Below, piece after piece: positions 1 to 5,756 of a stretch of DNA of 7,718 nucleotides (position 1 is the stretch's first letter; every line of letters begins with the position of its first letter). The stretch covers positions 1 through 7,718 of the forward strand of contig CANQBU010000059.1 in the NCBI GenBank assembly GCA_947589615.1. Reading direction: 5' to 3'. The notes under the pieces are model-generated. The model ran no database searches. It worked only from the letters and a program-made list of their open reading frames with translations, and had not been told where the DNA came from. The stretch comes from an uncultured Clostridia bacterium (GTDB lineage Bacteria; Bacillota; Clostridia; Christensenellales; UBA1242). The position numbers were made by a program, and so were the translations under genes.

Positions 1-7
1 ATCGGTT

Positions 8-64
8 TAATTCGCTTTGCTCATACGCAGAACACGGAGTGTTCTTGGCGATCAGTCTCCCGCT
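8..64 (-). repeat. Degenerate copy of the dispersed palindromic repeat
   Basis: On the minus strand this reads GGGAGACTGAT, then an insert of about 35 nt, then GCGAATTAA. These are two of the blocks that define the tandem units at 4667-4949, in the same order. The insert holds a perfect 7-bp hairpin (29-35 AGAACAC with 39-45 GTGTTCT). The copy is weak and touches the window edge, so its true end is not visible. It sits downstream of divIC in the same orientation as the copy at 7321-7404. Confidence 0.4.
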
Positions 65-155
65 CCACCACTGATAGTGAGAGAATATTAACTGTTCTTG
101 AAAGTCAAGTTTTAGTTTTGCTCTTTTAAGAACACTCCTATATAATACCAAAAAA

Positions 156-282
156 GCAATTCTTTGTCAATAAAAATCTCAAAAATTTTTAAAATTATTT
201 TTTTGGTGTCGGTGAGGGGCGAGTTGTTTTATTTGATTTATCCATTTTTTTTGGCTTACAGCAATTCTTTGTCAATAAAAAT
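156..282. repeat. Direct repeat duplicating the divIC 3' end
   Basis: A 22-bp sequence beginning GCAATTCTTTGTCAAT occurs identically at 156-177 and 261-282, exactly 105 bp (35 codons) apart. Similarity continues weakly for some 20 bp beyond each copy. The copy at 261-282 encodes the last residues of the divIC-like protein (FIDKELL) on the minus strand. The copy at 156-177 lies beyond the stop codon in the same phase and would again read FEIFIDKELL. The second copy therefore looks like a partial duplication of the gene's end. Confidence 0.65.
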
Positions 283-486
283 TTCAAAATTTTCTAAATT
301 TATTCTTTGCACATTGGCAAGGCTTTCATTTCTTTGTTCAATTTGTTCATTTTGTTTTTTCAAATCATCTAATCGTTTTTGTCTCACATTTAGTATTATT
401 GCTGTTGTGATTGCAAAAGCGATAACAAGTGCAAGTGCTAGTGAAAGCCAAAAGGTTGTCCAATTTATTTTAAAAGGTTTTTTCAA
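256..486 (-). CDS. divIC: DivIC/FtsB-like cell-division protein (septum formation initiator family), short
   Basis: A 76-residue bitopic membrane protein. It has a short basic cytoplasmic N-terminus (MKKPFKINW), one transmembrane helix at about residues 12-33, then a charged heptad-like stretch at about 34-62 (RQKRLDDLKKQNEQIEQRNE) that should form the extracellular coiled coil. This is the architecture of DivIC/FtsB, which pairs with FtsL and holds the divisome together at the septum. The start codon overlaps the yabQ stop in ATGA, so the two are translationally coupled. The order yabP-yabQ-divIC matches Bacillus subtilis and is the strongest support for the name. It is shorter than usual DivIC (about 100-125 residues) and stops soon after the coiled coil. 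The duplicated 3' end downstream suggests this end has been rearranged. Another small coiled-coil membrane protein is possible. Confidence 0.72.
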   Translation of the reverse strand: MKKPFKINWTTFWLSLALALVIAFAITTAIILNVRQKRLDDLKKQNEQIEQRNESLANVQRINLENFEIFIDKELL

Positions 487-797
487 TTTTTTCTCCTTAA
501 TTTAATATAGCATTTTTTAATTAGTTTTGTCCAGAGAAATTTTGAAATAATCTTTTGGATTGCAAAAGAAAGCATAAATAGAGCAAGGACATAAATTCTG
601 AATTGTCCGTAATTGAACAACAAGTTTACAAGAAAAAGCATGCCGAAGGAAAAAGTGACGGCAAAAAAGTCGGTGACATGTCTTAAAACTTTTCGTTTTG
701 AGAAAACCTGTGCAATATCAAAAATGATTGCGCAAAAGATGCCACAGCAGCTTACGATAAAAAGCATAAGAGGTTGATTAAGAGTGGGATATAGCAC
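483..797 (-). CDS. yabQ: Spore cortex biosynthesis protein YabQ
   Basis: A 104-residue polytopic membrane protein with hydrophobic segments at about residues 8-30, 42-62 and 66-88, ending in a basic tail (KLIKKCYIKLRRKN). The pattern of two hydrophobic helices separated by a basic FSKRKVLRHVTDF linker fits YabQ. In Bacillus YabQ lies in the outer forespore membrane on the mother-cell side and is needed for cortex formation. It follows yabP by 8 nt and overlaps divIC by 4 nt, so all three are probably one transcript. YabQ sequences diverge quickly, so the call rests on topology plus position between yabP and divIC. Confidence 0.8.
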   Translation of the reverse strand: MLYPTLNQPLMLFIVSCCGIFCAIIFDIAQVFSKRKVLRHVTDFFAVTFSFGMLFLVNLLFNYGQFRIYVLALFMLSFAIQKIISKFLWTKLIKKCYIKLRRKN

Positions 798-805
798 GAT
801 TTCAC

Positions 806-1054
806 CTATTTAAAGATTTTCTTCATCAAAGATTTTTTGCTTCCTGCCTCGCCAAATTTTATGCATGAAAATTTGCCAAAAAATGTGACTTCGCCTTCAT
901 CAAGGCTAAGTTTTTTCACTTCGATTGAAGTGCCTGAGATAATCACGGCCTCATTTCCTCTTTCAACAACAGCTTGTGAGGTGGTGGAAGAAGCGACTTT
1001 TGTCGCACCCTTTATTGTAAGTAAATCGCCTTCAAGATGTAAAATATTATTCAT
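806..1054 (-). CDS. yabP: Sporulation protein YabP
   Basis: An 82-residue soluble protein of the YabP/YqfC family. The family pattern is visible: an N-terminal strand with L-x-IKGATKVAS, a central GNEAVIISGTSIEVKKLSLDEGEVTFFG and an F-S-C-I-K-F end. YabP is made in the mother cell under SigmaE and takes part in cortex formation. The start is supported by AAGGAG at 1060-1065, five bases before the ATG. Upstream on the minus strand, ATCATT and GAATATTTT spaced about 14 bp apart loosely resemble a SigmaE promoter, but this is too weak to annotate. It is the first gene of the yabP-yabQ-divIC unit and is divergent from the pseudouridine synthase gene. Confidence 0.88.
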   Translation of the reverse strand: MNNILHLEGDLLTIKGATKVASSTTSQAVVERGNEAVIISGTSIEVKKLSLDEGEVTFFGKFSCIKFGEAGSKKSLMKKIFK

Positions 1055-1134
1055 AAAAACTCCTTAAAATAAAATATTCGGCAAACTTTTCAAAAATGAT
1101 AGATTTTCGAAGAAAAATGATATAAAATAGGACT

Positions 1135-1956
1135 ATGGAAAAGATGATTTTTTTAAGTCAAAGGCAAAGCCCCATTGAGGAATTATTGCTTGAAAAGGGT
1201 TTTAAGCATGGGCGAATTTTAAAGTTTTTGAAAAACAAAGATGTCCGCATTAACGGTGAAAGAATAAATTCCAATGTTATTGTTGAGAAAGGTGATGAAG
1301 TGACCCTTTATTACATGCCGGAGGACCTTCAGACAATGGAAGTTATATTTGAAGACGATAACATTTTGGTATTAAACAAGCCCGCTGGAGTAGAGGTTGA
1401 GGGCAAAGGCGGTGTATGTGACAAGACAAAAACCTATGCCGTGCATAGGCTTGACCGCAATACAACGGGGCTTTTGGTGCTTGCTAAGACTAGAGAAGCA
1501 AAAGCGGTTTTGGACAAGGCGTTTAAAGATAGGAGCATCACAAAAAAATATCTTGCCGAAGTTGTGGGCAAGACTCAATACAAAAACTTCACGTTCAATG
1601 CCTTTTTGTTTAAAGATGCCGCCGCAAGCACTGTCAAAATTTATGAAAAAAATGTGAAGGGGAGCGTAGCGATTTCAACTACTTTTTCGACATTAAAAAG
1701 CACGGGCGTCTCCTCGCTTGTCGAATGCACTCTTCATACAGGCAAAACCCATCAGATAAGGGCTTCGCTTGCCTATCTTGGACATGCAATTATTGGTGAC
1801 GGGAAATATGGCAAAAACAGTGACAACAAAGTCTTTAATGAGAAAAGTCAAAGGCTACATGCTTATTATTTGAAATTTGACAATCTGGAATCGCCGCTTG
1901 ACTATCTTAATGGCAAAAGTTTTGTTTGTTATCCGCAGTGGTGCAAGGTGAATTAA
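1135..1956 (+). CDS. RluA/RluD-family 23S rRNA pseudouridine synthase
   Basis: A 273-residue enzyme that isomerises uridine to pseudouridine in structured RNA, most likely 23S rRNA. Residues 8-60 form an S4-type RNA-binding domain (RILKFLKNKDVRINGERI, then VEKGDEVTLYY). The catalytic domain follows, with VLNKPAG at 79-85 and the family signature HRLDRNTTGLLVLAKT at 104-119. Asp107 is the predicted catalytic aspartate. The later motif TGKTHQIRASLAYLGHAIIGD (202-222) is also typical. Several RluA-type paralogues usually coexist in one genome, so the exact target uridine cannot be given. The ATG at 1135 has only AGG close upstream. An in-frame ATG at 1144 is an alternative, and the TATAAAAT at 1121-1128 would start RNA almost at 1135, giving a very short or absent leader. 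The stop overlaps the next start in TAATG. Confidence 0.92.
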   Translation: MEKMIFLSQRQSPIEELLLEKGFKHGRILKFLKNKDVRINGERINSNVIVEKGDEVTLYYMPEDLQTMEVIFEDDNILVLNKPAGVEVEGKGGVCDKTKTYAVHRLDRNTTGLLVLAKTREAKAVLDKAFKDRSITKKYLAEVVGKTQYKNFTFNAFLFKDAAASTVKIYEKNVKGSVAISTTFSTLKSTGVSSLVECTLHTGKTHQIRASLAYLGHAIIGDGKYGKNSDNKVFNEKSQRLHAYYLKFDNLESPLDYLNGKSFVCYPQWCKVN

Positions 1957-2678
1957 TGGAAGGCAAACTGATATATAGGGGAAAAGAGATAAAGTTTAAT
2001 CTAACATACAAGAAAGTTAGGCGCATATATTTGCGCATCAAGTATCCCGACAAAATTTTTATCACTTGCAGCAGACGTGTTCCCTTAAATGACATTTACT
2101 CTTTCCTTGAAAGGAAGGGAGATTGGATTTTAAAAGGTCTCGAGCGCTATGAAAAGATGCCTCACTTTGAGGAAACGTTAAAAAATTTTGATGACGGAGA
2201 GGAACTTTTGCTTTTAGGGAAAATGTTAAAAATTCAAAATGTTGCCTCCCAAAAGTTTTTCATTGATTTTGACGACCAATTTCTCTACATTCATAGAAGT
2301 GATAAACGCGGAATAAAAAAGAGGTTTGAAGAGTGGCAAAGGGAATTTGGAAAAGTAGTCATAAACGAGCTCACAAAACAAAATTTTAAAAAATTTGAAA
2401 AATTGGATTTCAAAATATGTTTTCCAAGTGTAACTTTAAAAAGCATGAAAGCGAGGTGGGGAAGTTGCAATTATAAAAAGGGAGAAATAAAAATAAACAA
2501 GGTTTTAATGAAGGTGGAAAAGCCTTTAATCGACTTTGTTTTATGTCATGAAATTGCACATTTAGTTTATCCATGTCATGATAAAAACTTTTATAATCTT
2601 TTAACGGCTATTTTGCCCGATTGGAGGGAGAGAAAAAAGGTTTTGAATTTTAAATATTTTACGCTTTTAGAAGATTAA
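1956..2678 (+). CDS. YgjP/DUF45-type zinc metallopeptidase
   Basis: A 240-residue protein of the YgjP-like (DUF45, UPF0758-unrelated) metallopeptidase family. The C-terminal third holds the family core: SMKARWGSC at 163-171, then CHEIAHLVYPCHDKNFY at 197-213. This gives an HExxH zinc site (His198, Glu199, His202) with a third ligand candidate, His208, six residues on. The N-terminal half is beta-rich and basic (KKVRRIYLRIKYPDKIFI), as in relatives. The substrate is unknown; some members are linked to restriction or stress loci, but nothing here points that way. The ATG at 1956 is preferred over an upstream TTG at 1926 because AAGGTG lies five bases before it and because it overlaps the preceding stop by one base, the usual sign of coupled translation. 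It ends just before a bidirectional terminator. Confidence 0.88.
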   Translation: MEGKLIYRGKEIKFNLTYKKVRRIYLRIKYPDKIFITCSRRVPLNDIYSFLERKGDWILKGLERYEKMPHFEETLKNFDDGEELLLLGKMLKIQNVASQKFFIDFDDQFLYIHRSDKRGIKKRFEEWQREFGKVVINELTKQNFKKFEKLDFKICFPSVTLKSMKARWGSCNYKKGEIKINKVLMKVEKPLIDFVLCHEIAHLVYPCHDKNFYNLLTAILPDWRERKKVLNFKYFTLLED

Positions 2679-2698
2679 AAATAATTATTATATAAATA

Positions 2699-2728
2699 AA
2701 AAAATAGGATTTTTTAATCCTATTTTTT
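2699..2728. terminator. Bidirectional intrinsic terminator between the peptidase gene and mscL
   Basis: A perfect 13-bp stem (AAAAAATAGGATT with AATCCTATTTTTT) closes a TTTT loop. The A and T runs in the arms supply a U-tract on whichever strand is transcribed. It serves both convergent genes, and the mscL stop codon (2720-2722) lies inside the stem. Confidence 0.88.
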
Positions 2729-3358
2729 GTTTTGATTTTGAAGCAAATCTCTAATTTCTTTAAGAAGATATTCGGTCGAATTTTTCGTCTTTTCCTCTTC
2801 TTCAAGTCTTGCCTTTTCTTCTTCTTCGGCTTTCACGCGAGCTTCTTCCTCGGCTTTTTGAGTAAAGTAAGCGTTTACTGCTTCTTTATCTTTTCTGTTT
2901 ACGCCATGCTCTTTCAATTCTTGCTTTTGCTCATATGTGAGTTTGCCTTCGACAGCCTTAGCTTTTGCGTCCTTTAGAAGGGAAGAACTCTTCATAATGA
3001 TTTTAAGCATGATAAATATGGTTAGAGCAATGATGAGGAAGTTGATTATAGCGGTGATGAAAGCGCCCCAATCTATGTAAATGCTTTTTTCGAGGTCATA
3101 AACCAGTTCGCCAGTGACAGCATCTCTTATAGGAGTTCCATCGGCGCCCATTTCATAGACTGGTTTTAAGAAAGTGTAAGCAGAAGTCAGACCATCTCCG
3201 CCCAAAGATAAAATCCAATTTATGCAAGGCATGATGATTTTATTTGTGAAGGCGGTTACGATTGCCGAGAAAGCACCGCCGATAATAACGGCAACTGCAA
3301 GATCAACAATATTACCTCTGCTGATAAAGGCTTTAAATTCTTTAAAGAACTTTCTCAT
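2720..3358 (-). CDS. mscL: Large-conductance mechanosensitive channel MscL, extended form
   Basis: A 212-residue pentameric membrane channel that opens under high membrane tension and releases solutes on hypo-osmotic shock. The N-terminal amphipathic helix and TM1 carry the family signature: FKAFISRGNIVDLAVAVIIG at 8-27, then GAFSAIV and the IIMP motif at 41-44. TM2 is at about 97-122. The loop between the helices (about 52-96) is longer than in E. coli MscL and includes a turn-rich insert, GADGTPIRDAVTGELVYD. The cytoplasmic tail (123-212) is also long, with a Glu/Lys/Arg-rich helix (KAEEEEKARLEEEEK), and ends in the usual bundle motif EYLLKEIRDLLQ. E. coli MscL has 136 residues, so both additions are real. 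AGGAG lies six to seven bases before the ATG. The gene is monocistronic. Confidence 0.95.
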   Translation of the reverse strand: MRKFFKEFKAFISRGNIVDLAVAVIIGGAFSAIVTAFTNKIIMPCINWILSLGGDGLTSAYTFLKPVYEMGADGTPIRDAVTGELVYDLEKSIYIDWGAFITAIINFLIIALTIFIMLKIIMKSSSLLKDAKAKAVEGKLTYEQKQELKEHGVNRKDKEAVNAYFTQKAEEEARVKAEEEEKARLEEEEKTKNSTEYLLKEIRDLLQNQNKK

Positions 3359-3386
3359 ATTTTTCTCCTTTTAATCAACTTTTATT

Positions 3387-3415
3387 ATTGTAAAACATTT
3401 TAGACAAAAAAGCAA
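3387..3415 (-). promoter_or_regulatory. SigmaA-type promoter for mscL
   Basis: On the minus strand TTGCTT (3410-3415) and TACAAT (3387-3392) are separated by exactly 17 bp. The -10 lies about 30 bp upstream of the mscL start, and the region between is A/T-rich with the ribosome site at 3365-3370. Confidence 0.6.
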
Positions 3416-3766
3416 TAAAATCAGACAAAATATTCTCAAAAATTTACAAGACCTGGGACAATCATGTCGAAAAAGTAATATAATGTAATGGGCTTGTGTA
3501 AAGGGAGAAAGAAAAAATGCCATGCAATTTGAATTTTAACGAGTGTCGGATAGGTTGTTATTATCCCGTTCCGCTTTTCACCTGCAATTTGATTTATAGG
3601 CGATTGTTTAACAATTCTTCGCAAAATGTAATAATCTCGCCTATCTTTGCCTAGGTGCTTAAATCTTTAAGACGAAGTTTCAAGTCATTTTAAAATTGTG
3701 GATTTGAAATCTTTGTTTATTTGTCAAAAGAATTTAAAAATCTTTTAAAAAATCTTGCAAAAAGAC
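3416..3766. other. Intergenic region with a structured segment, no convincing gene
   Basis: Between the mscL promoter and the yqzL-recO promoter there is no coding region I can support. The main structure is a perfect 8-bp inverted repeat, ATAGGCGA (3596-3603) with TCGCCTAT (3637-3644), enclosing a small palindrome ATTGTTTAACAAT (3603-3615). TGCAATTTGA occurs twice in direct orientation (3524-3533 and 3583-3592). These could belong to a small RNA or a repeat, but no promoter and terminator pair marks one. Confidence 0.4.
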
Positions 3767-3794
3767 TTGTGGAAAAAATTTTTTTTGGTATACT
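3767..3794 (+). promoter_or_regulatory. Promoter for the yqzL-like/recO unit
   Basis: TTGTGG (3767-3772) and TATACT (3789-3794) are spaced 16 bp apart, with an A/T run between. An overlapping TATAAT at 3794-3799 is a second -10 candidate but has a poorer -35 distance. Transcription would start about 15-20 bases before the AAAGGAGGG ribosome site (3805-3813). Confidence 0.5.
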
Positions 3795-3817
3795 ATAATT
3801 AACAAAGGAGGGAAGTT

Positions 3818-3970
3818 ATGGACGATTTAAGCAAAGCGAAAGAAGAGATGTTGCAGTGGTGGGATATTTTCTCAAAGACTGGCGAGATTAATGATGCAAG
3901 AATGCTTATTGACAGTCTAGCCAAATATGATACCCTTCTTTTAACTCAAGAAGATACATTGGAGATGTAA
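3818..3970 (+). CDS. YqzL-like small protein upstream of recO
   Basis: A 50-residue acidic protein, MDDLSKAKEEMLQWWDIFSK followed by TGEINDARMLIDSLAKYD. The W-x-IFSKTG-x-I core resembles YqzL of Bacillus, a protein of about 47 residues encoded directly upstream of recO there too. The function of YqzL is unknown. A very good ribosome site (AAAGGAGGG, 3805-3813) lies four bases before the ATG, which argues that this is a real gene. It ends with a TAA one base before the recO TTG, and the GGAG used by recO is inside its last codons. The name rests on the short core plus position; direct coupling to recO is clear. Confidence 0.8.
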   Translation: MDDLSKAKEEMLQWWDIFSKTGEINDARMLIDSLAKYDTLLLTQEDTLEM

Positions 3971-3971
3971 A

Positions 3972-4688
3972 TTGGCAAGCACTAAAGTAACGGGCATTGT
4001 TATTGGCGGAAAAGATATCAAAGAAAAAGATAGATTGGTCACCCTTTTTACGCCCGACAAGGGGCTTTTGACCGCAGTTTTAAGGGGCGTTCGAGGTGAT
4101 AAAGCTAAACTCAAATTGGCAAAAGAGCCTTTTAGTTTTGGTGAGTTTATCATTGAGGAAGGAAAGATTTCAAACATTATTACAGGGTTTGACATGATTG
4201 ACAATTTTTATTGTCTTTCAAGCGACCTTGGCAAATATTATGAGGGGTGTTGTCTCCTTGACATAGTTGCACATTCAATAAGCGAGCCTAGTCCCGCTAT
4301 ATTTATGGAGCTTATAAGGGCGTTAAAAACGCTTTGTTATGACAAGGTGAGTGCCTATTATTGTGTTGACAAATTTTTGATTTCGGTGTTTGAAGATGCC
4401 GGATATGGCTTTTTAAGTGACAAGTGTGCGAGTTGTGGCAAGGTGCTTGTGGACAAGTATTTTGATGTAAGCATAGGGGACATAGTATGTCGTGATTGTT
4501 GTCGTGGTGAGTGTGTCGTCATTAATGAAGATTGCATGCGTGCATTAAATATTTTAAGTAAAACAAATTATGAAAATCTTCCGTCAATTAAGATTGAGCA
4601 TGGCGGAGAGGTCTTGGCTTACAAGCTTTTAAAGCTTAACTTTCAAAGCAAATACAACGAAAAATTGGGAGACTTAGTCTCTTTTTAG
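3972..4688 (+). CDS. recO: DNA repair protein RecO
   Basis: A 238-residue RecF-pathway mediator that helps load RecA onto SSB-coated single-stranded DNA with RecR. The N-terminal OB fold is recognisable (STKVTGIVIGGKDIKEKDRL, then VTLFTPDKGLLTAVLRGVRG to residue 42). A helical middle follows, then a zinc cluster typical of many RecO proteins: Cys152-x2-Cys155 and Cys173-x2-Cys176. The start is the TTG at 3972: GGAG at 3961-3964 is seven bases upstream and the reading gives the normal RecO N-terminus, with no ATG nearby. The last codons (GDLVSF and the TAG stop) lie inside the first unit of the repeat array, so the present C-terminus has been written by that repeat. Length is close to normal. 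Confidence 0.94.
   Translation: MASTKVTGIVIGGKDIKEKDRLVTLFTPDKGLLTAVLRGVRGDKAKLKLAKEPFSFGEFIIEEGKISNIITGFDMIDNFYCLSSDLGKYYEGCCLLDIVAHSISEPSPAIFMELIRALKTLCYDKVSAYYCVDKFLISVFEDAGYGFLSDKCASCGKVLVDKYFDVSIGDIVCRDCCRGECVVINEDCMRALNILSKTNYENLPSIKIEHGGEVLAYKLLKLNFQSKYNEKLGDLVSF
4667..4685 (+). terminator. Probable recO terminator formed by the first repeat unit
   Basis: GAGAC-TTA-GTCTC, extended by two G-U pairs in RNA, is followed directly by a T-run. This is a small intrinsic terminator overlapping the recO stop codon. The stem is short, so its efficiency may be modest; the same hairpin plus T-run recurs in later type A units. Confidence 0.45.
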
Positions 4689-5000
4689 CGAATTAAGTGT
4701 TAATTAAAGAATTAAACAACATTCTCTTTTGGGAAACTTAGTCTCTTTTTAGCGAGGAAACTTAGTTTCCATCATTAGCGAATGAGATGATATTTAAAGA
4801 ATTAAACAACATTCTCTTTTGGAGACTTAGTCTCTTTTTAGCGAATTAAGTGTTAATTGAAGAATTAAACAACATTCTCTTTTGGGAGACTTAGTTTCCA
4901 TCATTAGCGAATGAGATGATATTTAAAGAATTAAACAACATTCTCTTTTGGGAAACTTAGTTTCCTATTAGTTATTTAATGACTTAAATAGCATTTTCTT
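4667..5000 (+). repeat. Tandem array of ~65-bp units with paired palindromes
   Basis: Units: 4667-4730 (type A), 4731-4755 (truncated A), 4756-4820 (type B), 4821-4883 (A), 4884-4949 (B) and 4950-about 5000 (diverged end unit). The four full units end in the same AGAATTAAACAACATTCTC block followed by TTTT, and share AGCGAAT in the middle. Hairpin 1 always has the core ACTTAGT, but its arms vary: GAGAC/GTCTC in type A; GGAAAC/GTTTCC in the B unit at 4756 and the end unit; GGAGAC/GTTTCC (one G-U pair) in the unit at 4884. Hairpin 2 also changes sequence while staying self-complementary: AATTAA-GTG-TTAATT (A), TCATT-AGCG-AATGA (B), ATTTAA-TGAC-TTAAAT (end unit, 4974-4989). The array fills the space between convergent recO and the ATPase gene. 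No start codon or ribosome site suggests translation. Confidence 0.92.
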
Positions 5001-5031
5001 TTTATTATCTTTAAACGAAGTGAAAAATGAA

Positions 5032-5071
5032 TGCATTTATAATGCACAAAAAAAGGTGCTTAAAGCACCTT
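5032..5071 (-). terminator. Intrinsic terminator of the ATPase gene
   Basis: On the minus strand AAGGTGC and GCACCTT (5053-5059 and 5065-5071) form a stem with a five-base loop, followed by a T-run (5054 down to 5048). The stop codon is in the stem. A second small palindrome, TGCATT-TAT-AATGCA (5032-5046), follows the T-run. Confidence 0.88.
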
Positions 5072-5756
5072 ATTCTGTATATATTGAATCATTATCTGAA
5101 GAAGTTTTTAATTCGATATTGTCGCTTCCGCCTGATAATCTGTTAATAAGGATTGTTCTTTCGTCACTTCCTTCTGCCCAGATTGAATCAAAGAAGGCAA
5201 GATGTTCGCCGCCGAGATATTTTCTTATAAATTTACGAACGGGAACGATTTGTTCTTCTGTTGCAACTCGCAGTGTCAAGCAAAGAACACGTTGAGCGTT
5301 AAAATCGGTAGGGATTTTTTTTCGGTCGATATCGTCGTTTAGAATTTCATCAATGGTAATAAGTGGAGTTTTAGCGAAGTTGCAGAAATCAATTGCATTT
5401 TCTTCTCCAATTTTATTTTTGATAAGGTCATATCGGACTACTTCATCGTTAGCGTAAATTATATCCGAAACTTGTTCCCAGCCACGAGGGTCAATTGCAT
5501 ATTCTGGCGGTTTTTCGCTGTCATATTTGCTGTTAAGAAGTTCTCGATTTGAAGCGACAAAGGCAAGCACGATAGGGTGAACCTTTGGTCTTCCCTCATT
5601 ATTTAATTGACAGCCCCATTCTACGAAGGAATCAACGCTCAAAGGTAAATTAATGTGGCCGTTAAACCTTCTGTAAAGAGGTTCTGGCATATTGTGGGCG
5701 GCGTCAGATTCGAAAACTGAGTTGCCGGCTGCGACTACAACGCAGTTTGCCCACAC
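5070..5756 (-). pseudogene. C-terminal part of frameshifted MoxR-like AAA+ ATPase
   Basis: About 228 codons that continue the ATPase from 5704-7164 in the next frame, starting at VWANCVVVAAGNS. It supplies what the upstream piece lacks: the sensor 1 asparagine in VVVAAGN, the arginine-finger region MPEPLYRRF, and the helical lid with RPKVHPIVLAFVASNRELLN and DPRGWEQVSDIIY, typical of AAA_5/MoxR-like proteins. The tail is acidic and Ser/Asp-rich (SGGSDNIELKTSSDNDSIYT). The open frame runs upstream to 5972, but that extra part is an out-of-frame shadow of the Walker B region, and no ribosome site lies at its ATG. It would not be made separately unless an internal start such as the ATG at 5690 is used. 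Joining the pieces by skipping one A gives a normal protein of about 697 residues. Confidence 0.85.

Noticed and set aside
55..70. GTCTCCCGCTCCACCA resembling the 3' acceptor end and CCA of a tRNA-Gly
   Set aside because: No T-arm, anticodon arm or matching 5' acceptor GCGGGAG lies upstream, and the GTCTCC part is explained by the dispersed repeat.
1926..1955. Upstream TTG start giving the metallopeptidase ten more residues
   Set aside because: It lies deep in the pseudouridine synthase gene with no ribosome site, whereas the ATG at 1956 has AAGGTG and a one-base overlap with the stop.
3436..3624. 62-codon minus-strand open frame in the recO upstream intergenic region
   Set aside because: It starts with TTG without a ribosome site, overlaps the inverted repeat, and shows no recognisable family features.
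4667..5000. CRISPR array
   Set aside because: There are no unique spacers of constant length between identical repeats; the ~65-bp units adjoin directly and the variation is within the units. No cas gene is present.
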